DNA from: Acanthochromis polyacanthus
Lineage: Eukaryota; Chordata; Actinopteri; Pomacentridae
NCBI RefSeq assembly: GCF_021347895.1
Contig: NC_067117.1
Location: forward strand, 19,746,858-19,810,857
Reading direction: 5' to 3'
Length of the DNA stretch: 64,000 nt
Part shown: piece by piece, positions 12,451-24,400 of the stretch
Layout of the letters: the number at the start of each line of letters is the position of its first letter
Numbering within the stretch: position 1 is the stretch's first letter
Position numbers and translations under genes: made by a program
Notes under the pieces: generated by a model
Databases searched by the model: none
Told to the model about the DNA's origin: nothing
Seen by the model: only the letters and a program-made list of their open reading frames with translations

Positions 12451-14096
12451 ATACACACTTCATGACAAAGTCTTCTGCAATGGTTAGTGACCTCCGGCCA
12501 GGGCGCCTATGTTAAATCAAGCTGGGATCAAGCATAATAGGGTTCTTGTAGCCCAGTGGTTCATATGATGACTGTCTTTGCGGCTCATATCGTGTGACTG
12601 TGGCTTAAAATAGCAACATCAGCTCAGGTCAAATGTCCAGTGTGCTCAGTTTTAATACAAATTAATCAGTGATTGACTGACGTTCCTGCATTAGTAAAAA
12701 TATTTTTGCATTCATGAAACGTGCATGACAATGGATGTAAGCAAAAGATCAGGCTTTGGTTCATATTAAAGAACCCTTAAATTGGAGTAAATGATGTTCA
12801 GACTTCTCTTGTATATTAGTCATGGAAAATTACAACCCTGCAAGTTTTCTTTTTGCATGGCGCAGCAAAATAAAGTTGTAACGTAGATTTCGAGTTCATT
12901 TCCCTTACTTCTTATTTCATTTCCTGTGATGTGACTATTGTGCTTGCGCATGTCATGGTACCGATGCTGAAACTATATATTGTGCAATCCCAATATGCTC
13001 TATTATTTCTTATTATGATTAAGTTGCTACGCAATCAGCAGAGACTCTGGAAAGTTACTGGTGACATCTAAGAGGTAGCTACTATTAACCTGCCATTTCT
13101 CAAAATATCAAACTAAAGTTAGTCTCTACTAAAAATGGCTTACGCTGCTCCCATAAAGCATAAATGTGTCTGAGCTTATATGCAGCCAGTTTATTTATTA
13201 GCTGTGTCACAGCTTGTGTCTGCTCCCTGCAAACCTTGCAAAGACAGAAGTCTGCTGCTCCGCGTTTTTACCATATCATTACCTTTATGCATTGAGTTTG
13301 TTTTTGCTGGAGTTGCAAGCTTAAGTAAATTGTTGAAAAATACTTTACTGCTTGAAATGCCATACAAGCAGAATATTTATGTACCTATTATTTACTTTCC
13401 TCCTTTATATAAGACGGGAAAAATAAGTTGATTAGTGATCTAATAACGTCAGCTAAAGTCAAGAACAGAGTTTCTGTTTTTATTGTTTGAAATGCCCTCA
13501 GTAGCAAACACAACACTGTGTGGATAATCATTGCAGGAAAAGAGGAAAGAAAGCCAGACAGATTACACTGTGTACCTCTGGAGCTACTGTACATTGTTTG
13601 CTTCTATCATTCTGTTCCAGTTCATTTTTGCAGTGGACACTTATCTTAACTCATGGAATGTCATTGAATTTTTTCAGAATTTTACATCAAGAATGTAACT
13701 TTTAAGCAAGTTCATGCAGAATTAATGAGAAATTAGCTTTTTATAGTCTTGCCGTCTATATTATGAAAGTCTGTTAGTGTGTGTGTGTCAGAGCTCTCAT
13801 TCTGTCACAGGCTCCTCAGTGTAACCAGATAGATTTGACTGATTACAGTTTGCCTCACTTTCTTTCCGCACATTAACACGTACACATTAACCTTGCTGTA
13901 ATAGCTGCTGCAGTGACTGATGCACACATGCATACACACAACTACTCACTCTTTTATTCCTGTTGCTGTCACACATACCCATACTCCCCATCTCTCCCAA
14001 CGCCCATTAACCCTCATGTCATATCTTATAACAATCCATGTACACCATGTCCTTCCATTGATCTTGCACTGATTGTCTCTCTCCCTGCCTCTGTAG

Positions 14097-14250
14097 CTGG
14101 TCCTCCAGGCTCGTAATGTGCCCGATCTGTCAGCTGGGGTCAACTGCTCCTTCGAGGACTATGTGGAGACGGAGGGACGGATACAGGGTGGACACATCTT
14201 TTGCATGTCTCCTTCCATCCGGGACATCGCCCCGATCACTATGAACAAAG
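14097..14250 (+). CDS. plxna1: Plexin-A1 exon: IPT1 central part
   Basis: This 154-nt exon encodes [20 protein letters not shown], then a variable segment and [19 protein letters not shown], ending with one base of a Gly codon. [19 protein letters not shown] is highly characteristic of plexin A IPT1 and closest to A1. The two cysteines (NCSF and FCMS) are the conserved pair of this Ig-like fold; NCS is also a glycosylation sequon. The acceptor is CTGTAG after a good pyrimidine tract. The donor is GTTAGG at 14251, a weak site with T at +3. If the intron were retained, the frame would stop at once, because the last base of the exon joins GT to make Gly and is followed by TAG. Confidence 0.96.
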
Positions 14251-15443
<1,193 letters not shown>

Positions 15444-15590
15444 TAAGTTACAGTGACTGAATATTTTTGCTCTAATTTTCTTATTTTTGTCTCATTTTAG
15501 TCTTTTCCCTCTTGTTCTTTCAAGAAACAGCCTCTTTGTCCAGTCTCCCTTTGGGCTGCCTCATGTTATTGTCCATGAGAGATACAGTTA

Positions 15591-15591
<1 letters not shown>

Positions 15592-15644
<53 letters not shown>
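15592..15644 (+). repeat. (CA)26 microsatellite
   Basis: About 53 bp of pure CA, starting 150 bp after a plexin exon donor. Confidence 0.98.
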
Positions 15645-15645
<1 letters not shown>

Positions 15646-16259
15646 TCATCCATCCCACCCCCGACTCTATATCCCACTCTGACCTCCACAGAAGGCTTGT
15701 GTTACATTTGGAGTGAAAAATCAAATGTGCCGTATATGAGAAACGATTGGGATATGAGATGGTAATTCTAGTCCTTTTTTTTTTTTTTTTATCAAAACCC
15801 ACAACACACGCTAATGATACTTCTATGATTAATTCATTACACAGAGGTCTGTCGTAATGGCTCCCAATCACAGATTCTAACCTCATTTATGGCTTTTTTT
15901 TCACCACTTGAAAAAACAGATACTTCCAGCTTTTTGAGCACTTAGATTATCCGTCCGGTTCTTATTTACACAAGAAAGACAGTATCAAATGGTGTGAATG
16001 AAATCTGGTGCCTTTTGCGATGAGTTAGTCTCCTTCACGCCCCAGATGCCCTCCACTCTCGGCCCGATTGCAGTTCACTGCCTCCTCTAATCCACCTTCT
16101 GCTGAAAATCTCTGCCACCCATAGAGCCACACCCACAGGTCAATCCTACCACGAGCACGATGCACCCTGCCGAGGTATAAGAATCCTCCAACTCCTCCAC
16201 CCGGCCCCACACAATACCTTCCTCCCCCGGTCCATCCATGGCTGATCCAGGGGAGGCTG

Positions 16260-16370
16260 AAACTTCTGTTGGGGTATTAGCCTTGGGGCAGCAGATGGCT
16301 TGGAGGCCCCTGGGGTACCACAGGGCTCCATCCTGGCTTCCCTCTGGATGTTGGATGAGCCTCCTTTGAG
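16260..16370 (+). mobile_element. Probable decayed LINE reverse-transcriptase fragment
   Basis: In the + strand frame starting at 16312 the sequence reads GVPQGSIL, then ASLWML. GVPQGS(I/V)L is the core motif of non-LTR retrotransposon reverse transcriptases, normally continuing GPLLF.LYML. Here about four codons after GSIL appear to be missing before the SLWML that would match SLYML. Neither the FADD catalytic box nor an endonuclease domain was found nearby, so at most a short dead remnant is present. A chance eight-residue match cannot be excluded. Confidence 0.45.
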
Positions 16371-17469
16371 GATTGTCCACAAACACACATGGACACACGC
16401 ATATACATGCAGAGAGACGCCTCTCTCCACTCTGTCGCTTACACCTCGTTGAAGCCCTGACTGTCTCGGACACCTAATCCGCTATTGTGACCTTTAACCC
16501 AGCTCCCCCCCGTCTCCCTGACCTTGTACACAAATCCCCTGCCACAACAACGATGATTAGCTCAGCTGGTTAAGGGTGTGGTGGTTTACAATGTCAACTC
16601 ATGCTTAATTCATCTCCCACAAGGACAGTGTTGTGTTTGCTCTGCCTGTCAGTGTTTCTTACCCTCTAGGATACACTCAGATGTAAATCACTTCGTGTTA
16701 AAATAGACACAATTAAAACGTGGCGCCACATTAAAATCCCTGATATGCCAATGAACGCACAAATCAAGTGTTACAAATATATGAGAAGTGACGCAGACAA
16801 GAGAGTCGGGCATTTGAAGATATTAGCCCAATGAACTCTGATTAAATCCGCTCCCTGTACTGATCTAATACAGCCTCCGAGTGATGTAATGGACATGTTT
16901 AATGAAGTTACAGATAGGGCACGTTGCATCTTCTGCAGCTACTCTGATGGCGAAGAGAGATGCTGAGATAAGAATCCCATTTGGAGCTGGCACTCTGTCC
17001 CGCATACCCGTTGTGCCCCCCAGGCGTCAGTGTGTGTAGTCTGATGAGATCAGACTGGTAATGTCGTTGGCGTAATGACTTCAGGCCCGTGCGGCCTCAT
17101 GCAAGGCCCTGTTTCCAGAACACTTGGTCATTCTTTACAGAGCTTAGTTTTCCTCTAATGGGCTTAGACTCAAAATACTTGAGGCTTTTCCACTGTGGAG
17201 GAACCAGACATTCTTGAAACAAGCAGCAACTGATTTCCAAGCAGAACCACGATTCATTTGCTGTGAATTAATTCCCATGCATCTGCTGTTCCAGGCTCAT
17301 ACGGAGCTCCCGAACCCCGTCTGGAGGTGCATAGCGGTCATTTTGACACTGTCTTATGGAACGTGAGAAATAGATTTGACACTGGAGTTACTCGGCCACG
17401 TTTCTTAATAGTTTACTCTCACACACCGACACCCAACCCCTGATCCTCAAAAAGACATGCCCCTCCTGC

Positions 17470-17780
17470 TTATTTACTCAACTGATTACGTCGTGGCCCT
17501 TGCCTTTTCAAAAATGCCATAAATTTGCATAGTGGTATTAATCTAATTAGAATTCCCGCTGTTTCAGTTTAAGGGTTGCCGAGATTGAAATAGAAAATCA
17601 CCCACGGCCATGATTGCTCCTTAATTAAATATTTCCATACGATTTTTTTTAATTCCACAGCCTCCATTTAATAAAGATGGAGAGTATAGCCTGGAAATGA
17701 ATTGGGGTTTAAATGTCTGCATAAGGCTGTGTGAAGCACCTTTTCTTGCTACGGTTAATTTGGTTTGGGCAATGACTGGG
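17470..17780. promoter_or_regulatory. Candidate conserved noncoding element with POU/homeodomain sites
   Basis: Repeat-free sequence with a TGATTACG string near 17483, an exact POU octamer ATTTGCAT at 17523-17530, a TAATTAG homeodomain core at 17544-17550 and TTAATTAA at 17621-17628. Clusters like this are common in deeply conserved vertebrate enhancers near axon-guidance genes. Conservation itself could not be tested. Confidence 0.25.
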
Positions 17781-18169
17781 TCATTTGTTGTGTGATGAAG
17801 GGTATTCATAGAAAAATAGGGAGAAATGGTATATTGAATGTCATAGAAAGAAAGAGCCTGGCTTTTTGACGGGGAAAAATGTGAGAAGCTTTGAACTGAA
17901 GGAAAGACAGTGGAGGAATAAACTTAAAAAGATTTTGAAGAATTGTACAATGAATTCCAATCAGTTCACATAGATTTCCTGTAAACTACTCACTCAGACA
18001 TGCATTAATAGAATTATGTTCATGAATACTAGTCCCTAGGTGTTTTATCAACCCCTCTCAAATTTTAAAGGGATCCAGTAATGATAGGATAGACTATTCT
18101 AGAGGACCGTTAAATTATTCACCTCCACTCCTTTGAAATGAATGGTAGCCAATAAATAACTCATTTTGC

Positions 18170-18420
18170 CAAGTGCAGGAGTGTCAAATGCTCCTCGCTA
18201 GGAGAGCAGATTGTATTTAGCTCTCCAAACTGACCAAGGAGAGGAGAGAGGAGGAAATCACAGTCCATTGTGTTTGGCCTTGAAAAAACACTGCTGATCC
18301 AAAGCAAGCGTATCTCGATTAGCATCTGAATATGAACGGATTAAATTAGCATTATGAGCATGGCCATATGAGGAGCGTGTCTCCGGCCGTTCAAAGCCTA
18401 TGAGTGGCTACAGGCGATGG
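18170..18420. promoter_or_regulatory. Candidate conserved noncoding element
   Basis: Repeat-poor DNA with several ATTAG/TTAAATTAGC-type cores near 18318-18356, beside GC-richer text (GGCCATATGAGGAGCG, CTCCGGCCG). Suggested only by texture and motif density. Confidence 0.18.
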
Positions 18421-20099
18421 GGAGCGACAGGAAGGAGCAATAAGGAGATACTGGGGGTCTGATGAAAGGAGCCCACCCCTGGACAAGAGAATCGAACGTC
18501 CTCAAACGGCCCTGGGTGGGCATTTTCTTTAAAGGGTCTGCACCCAGGCTAAAATAGAGACTCTGAGATCCTAAAGCAGCTCGTGACAGGGGGTCCTGGT
18601 TACTTCAAGGAACCAAAGAGTGAGCTGTAGGGGGTTGTCAGACAGGGCTTCCTGCTGGCCTTGGGGGGCTCACGGAACGGTACCATCTTTTATTTCAAAG
18701 AACGTGATCATAAAAGTTGCACAAAGTTGGCTCTGGTTACCTGCTGATATTTTGCTCGTTATATACAAAGTCACCGGAACACTAACGAGGTTGATTTGGC
18801 ATGAATAAAAGATAAAAGTCAGATAAAAATGGGTGTTATTGAGGCTCAGCGACAGATGTGTTGACGGGTAGGAGCTACTCCCTATACATTGTACTGTTGG
18901 CTGTTTGGTTGTGGTTGCCTGCTGAGCTAAGTTGCTGTACTGTATTTTGATGAGCACTGATCCACTGGTGGGCCCCTAACAAAAGAAAAGACTCTTTGAC
19001 ATTTAAAACAGTGGTGGTTACAGAGCGAACTAACACTAACAAGCTGCACAATGAGCCCGGCTAGCTCACCTCGTGTTCACTTCTCTTACATCAGTAATGT
19101 CATCTGCTCTTTTGTTCGGTATTGACAGCCTTTTTTCTGTTTCTTACCAATTCCCTGAGGACCAAACAATGAGCAAAAATCCCAGTTCTGCTCTTTGAGT
19201 CTGAACACTATATGCTAACCTAGCGTAGCCTAATCGCTTTCCCTCCATTTGTTGGCAACATTGACAAATCTCCTATTTGCTCTTGTGCGGTATTAAGAGG
19301 CCTGTTATTTCCTTAGCTGCACATCTTTCATTCTAAATGGACAGCTTCTGTCAGCACAATGCTAAATTGGTCAATTAAAGCGGCAGTGGGATTGAATTAA
19401 GCTCCAGCCTCTGATCTCGCTCAAAAGGAGAGGGGTCTGGGCTGGAAACGATCGCTTAAAGTGTGCACCTAACAAACGAGCGGCCCTAATTGATCCAAAT
19501 GAATCCACGTCTGGGTTTGATGGATTCATATATGGGCTCCATCTCAGAGCTCAAGAGTTAAAGCCCTAATTTTTCATGCGGATGAGGGGAAGGAAAGCCA
19601 GCATTTTACACAGGGTTAAAACACACTTGAGAGCTTGTCAGGAGTGTGCTCATTGCAGTTCGCACAGATGCGCAATTTTACACCTGGCAGATGTGGCTGA
19701 ATACAAATCAGCCTGCTGACTTTCTTGCAATGACTGTATTAAATGTAATATTTTATTATATTTCCAATAAACCATATGTTCACACAAACCTCAATGGCTA
19801 AATGAGTCACACAGAGGAAAATCTCAAACCAAACTGCACGGCGAAGACAAAAGGCTTTACTAAGCTTTGTAATAAAATGAAACAGTTTTATTTGTTAACT
19901 CATAATGGTTACATTAGATAATGCCGCGCACATAAATGAGATACCAAGTGGCTTAGCATCTCTCGAGGGCTGAGAGTGCACCAATAACGTGAAGCTGTGT
20001 TGATAAACTATGCACTTAAACCTGTCTGGCTCTCCTCCACGGGTCCCTTTGGATGTGCATACACACACATATAGGGCCATAATCATTTCCCAACTTCCA

Positions 20100-20720
20100 A
20101 CCTAATGTTTCCTCCCCCTCTCATGAGACGCCTCTCCCCCCCTTTTCTCCCCCTTCTCTCTCACGATACCTGGCGTCTACACCTCTGTCAGGGAAATCCA
20201 CCTGCTTTTGATCTCTCTTTCTCTCTCTATCTTTCCCTCTCTTCTTTCTCTCGTCTTTCTTTCAGCTTGTCTATCTGCACCTCGCCTCCACTAAAGCAGG
20301 TGAATTTAAAATGGTGGAGCGCTCTTAGCCCCGCGGATGAAAGAGAGCTTTAGACAAAGAACAGGAAGAGAGCAAATGAAAGAGAGATGGAGGGACAGAA
20401 AGAAAGAAAGGCTTACAGCTAAATGGATTGAGAGAATGAAACAGAGGTATAGAAAGCGGGGAAATGTATGCAGAGAGTAGGTCAATTCTGAGGGAGATCA
20501 TTGAGCGTGTAGAAGCAGCAAGCGATGGACAGTTACAAGCGAGTGGGGTGTGATGAATGAGGGAAGTAAGGGGGAGAAAGAGGTTAAGACAGTTGATAGA
20601 TCAGATAAAAGATGGGGCAATGAAAGGTGAGAGGAAGAAAAGAAGGTTGCAGAGAGGATGGGAAAAGTTCAAACCTGACATGAGACAATAGAGAGGCATT
20701 TAGACAGCTAAAGGAAGGTG
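20100..20720. repeat. Polypyrimidine block followed by polypurine block
   Basis: About 20105-20285 is strongly C/T-rich on the + strand, and about 20340-20720 is strongly G/A-rich with AGAAAG-type units. This reversal of strand bias gives two imperfectly complementary low-complexity segments in the same transcript. No transposon ends were seen. Confidence 0.6.
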
Positions 20721-21335
20721 GTGTGTGAAAAAATCAAGAGCACAGATTTAAATACGAAAATGCAGCATGGTTCAGTATTTACATATCAGTGTAGACGGAG
20801 CTATATCAGTCAGTACTGCTTCTCCCAATGCTATTATTTCACAATTCATAACTGAATCTCAGTCCTGTTTCTCTGCTTATTTGAAGTTATTTTCACTCTG
20901 CTGCTCTTTCTGCCCTGCCATACTCTTTAGGATAAGCAAACGTGATTTTACAAAAAATCCTGGCACACAAAATGACATAATTGGGGGACAAGCTGTCCAC
21001 ATTATGAAACAAAACCCGTCCCAAACATAGCCTACTCAATGTGCACTCCAAACTCACTCTAAAGTTGGACCTGCCGCTGTATTCCTTACTTCATTGCCCT
21101 TGTTCAGTGAATAGATGATGTGGTAGACAGAGAACAAAATGAAATGCAGACCTCCTCACACGTTTGTCAGTCTTTGAAGGAATATAATGATCATGACACC
21201 GTCTCATCCTGTCCTGCTGTTCCTCTTCTTTTCTCAAATGAAGCTGTGATGCAGTGCAAAGACTAACTGAGACTGAAGTCAGAAAGCAGGTGACTCCGCT
21301 AACTCTCCATCTCCTCTCATCTCTCTCTATTTTAG

Positions 21336-21450
21336 CTGCCTTTCCTGTGTAAATGGCTCATTTCCTTGCCATTGGTGCAAGTACCGCCACATGTGCACCC
21401 AGAATGCCAACGACTGCTCTTTCCAGGAGGGACGTGTCAACATCTCCGAG
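21336..21450 (+). CDS. plxna1: Plexin-A1 exon: PSI2 core
   Basis: This 115-nt exon completes a split Ser and encodes [20 protein letters not shown], then [18 protein letters not shown]. This is the second PSI domain, with the C..C......C..C.....C......C spacing and the HWCKYRH.CT motif found across plexins; [10 protein letters not shown] and EGRVN.SEDCPQ are closest to plexin-A1. Sequons NGS and NIS are present. The acceptor TTTTAG follows a CT-rich tract; the donor is GTAATA at 21451, weak at +5. It ends in phase 0, 18.0 kb before the next exon, the longest intron here. Confidence 0.97.
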
Positions 21451-24400
21451 GTAATATTCCTGTCACTTTGTCAACAGTCATTTTTATAGCTTAATGCGGT
21501 TTTATGTGTATTTCCCCAGACATAAATGTGGGATAACTGTAACAGTGCATTTTGGTGAATGTAGTTTTTTATGGTCTATAGATGAGAAATGCAATATAGC
21601 AATGCAGCTACTCTTTTTCACATATACTGCTAATGTTTCTCCCACATGCAACCGCAAATTAGAGCAGCACATGCCCAAATGATATTCAGCTGCATACATA
21701 CCTTTACCCTCGCACCTTCTGTAGCTTTTGCCTCAGGATTTCCTCACATCATCCTGCTGTGTGTGTCTGCTGTCTGTGTGTGTAGTAGTGGCTTTTGGCA
21801 CAGTGACAACAGCTTGTGTACTGTGCAGCAATAACTCTGTCGTGGCCCATAAGGCCATAAGCAGGCGGGGATGAATGACTGTCTATGGAAATACTGCCTT
21901 GTTCTTACATAGCCAAATGCTGCATTAGCATAAAAGCTAATATCAATCGTGCCGAGCGGTGGCTGCAGCAGGCATCATGTGAGGCATAACAAGTGTTTGT
22001 CAGCTGCTGGAGTGTATACAGTTATATTAGTGATGGACACAGAACCGTGTTCTGTATTTACTGTGGTTTTCCCTTCTCTTTTTCTCTCTTGTGCAAAGCA
22101 AAACACTGTCCCGCATATATTACCAGACACAGAAAGATGCACTGAAATGCATCTTCTCAGTGGACTTATGGCTGTAAATCCACTGCACTCCCCAGTGACT
22201 GACAGTCATGCCTCCGCTTTAACTGACTGACGACTCACACACATAAGTGCACAATTCCACCCTATCTCCTTGTGTTTGTGGTCTGACTCTCCCTGTTATC
22301 TCTATGCAGATTAAAGCCCCCCTTGTTGGCCAGACCGATTCACCAGCCTTTATTAATTGGTCAACCTTTATCCAATTACTCTCCTCTTTATCTCTTCTCT
22401 CAACCGGAGCTGTGCAGAATCCCAAACGCTAGCATGCTAAACCACAACCTCCGCGGCTGTCCAAAACAAGACACGGGCCCAGCCTTCACGGCTCACAGAG
22501 CTAACGTTAGCGGATTAGAGCACCCATCTGCAAGGCATAGGGAGAGCGCTGGCTAGCTCACTCTGAGCTGAGAGAGGCCAGAGGGGCAACGGATGGATAA
22601 ACAGGAAAGGCCTGCAGGGATGAAAAGAAAACCAGAGGAAAGCAGGATGCAAGTAAACATGTAAACTGAGTGGTAATATTGGTGCATGACAGGAAAAAGG
22701 TCTTTTGAGGTGCAGCTTGTGCCAGAGTGAGGTCGATAGAGCTGAATTAATCAGATTAGATCTACTTATTAGTTGATTGACAGAAAATAATTCAGAAGCT
22801 CTTTTAATAATTGATTGCTGTTTATCAAGAGATTTGCTAGTTCGACAAAATAGGCTGATTGCGGACATCACATGGGGTTGAAAGAAATTTAAATGTGGAT
22901 TTTTTGTGGGTGTTTGGCATTTAAGAAACCAAACTGTTAATTGATTAGACAAGAAAATAACGAGCACTTTTCATTAATATGTAGCTTTAAAAAATTTTGA
23001 GAATACTTTAGATTTCTTATGGTACAGGCTATATGGAGTCTGTGGAAAAGGTATTTTTGGGGAGAATCTGCTTTGAGAAAAAAATAGGATGAGCAAGAAC
23101 AAAGAGAGACAGCGTGACAAAGAGAAGGAGACAAATGGATAGAGAGGGAGATGAAGAGATTGAGGCAGTGTTAGAGTGAGGGAGGCAGCAGGAAGAAGGA
23201 AGGGATAGACGGACCAGCTGAGAGCAGCATGTGGACAGAGAGACCTCTCCTGTCACCTCGTCTGCCCAAGAAACCACCGACCACATGCTCCACTAGAGAA
23301 TCCATCATCTGCACTGTCACACACACATTACACACACACAGACACAGACACCCCAGAAACACACAACCACTGCGCTTTGTGTCTTTCATGCACATAAGTG
23401 TAAACATTCTTACACTGACATGCACGCGCGCACACATGCACAGAGTCATTCATCATCCTTCTCTTAGCTGCCATATCCATTAGTTGCGCTCTCAATGCCC
23501 CAACAAGTACAGCTCTTCCTGTAGGCTAGGCTTATCCTTCTTCTCTCTAGGGCCCATCTCTCTCTACCTCATCCTTCACCACTTTGATGCTCAGTCACCC
23601 CATCTTTTTCTCATCCTTCTTTTTCTTTACCTTCCGTGCTCGGTATGTGAAATATATATTATTAAAGTAAGGAGGATGAGGACAGAAATGCGCCTCTCTT
23701 TCCTAACACCTCGTGGTTTTACCTCTTTAGCTGCTGGTATATTGGAAATAATTTGGCATGCCATCAGAGATGTGTATTTCTGTTCACAAATTCTTGCACC
23801 CTGAATTTAGACCTCAGACAATCCTCTCTTTTTTTGCCACGCTCTGGCTTTATCCAGAATCCAAATAGCAGTGTTTTAACATAAGAGTGAAATCAGCTCT
23901 CCTGATAGCAGACATTTCACTCAGACCTTCACCGCTCTCTCCTGCAGATGAACACAGTAGATGGGACTGGATAAGACTCATTTTCAGACAGCGATCAAAG
24001 GCCAGATAGAAGTGTTCACACAGGGTTGAGAGGTTGCTGAGACTCCCGCCTGACTCTGTGGTCTGAGCGCTGCTGCACCGTCCAGACAGTGGAGCTGAGA
24101 GGGAGGATGGGGCCAGCTGGTCAAAAGATCAAGGCAGACTGATGAACTTTGAATGTGTGAAGTTCTCTTTTTCATACCAATATAATCAACCCTCCCTTTT
24201 CTCCTACTTCACCCTTATTCTTCAGTTTCTTTACCAGTGTCGCAGCTCAATAAAAATCAATCAACATCAGCGTCATTATCTCGGAAATAAAAAGAAGCAT
24301 TTGACAGTTATACACCAAACATCTCTTCCTCTTTAACCTTAATTCCTTTCCTCTTTATTTTCCTCTCATCCTCTCATCTGACAGTATCTGAATCTTGTGT

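Larger units (their letters stand above)
11761..14096. other. Intron within IPT1 (2.3 kb)
   Basis: A GT-AG intron with donor GTATGT and acceptor CTGTAG. It holds two stretches that look like fragments of dispersed fish repeats (near 11880-11960 and 12350-12450, listed separately), otherwise AT-rich DNA, and a pyrimidine-rich 3' end from about 13950. No gene was recognised. Confidence 0.9.

Noticed and set aside
16087..16473. 128-codon minus-strand frame in GC-richer DNA
   Set aside because: It lies opposite the probable LINE remnant; the open frame follows from local GC content and no protein similarity was recognised.
16556..16590. tRNA-like A box (TTAGCTCAGCTGGTTAAGGG)
   Set aside because: No B box (GGTTCGAATCC-like) follows at a suitable distance and no cloverleaf can be drawn. 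It may be a SINE head at most.
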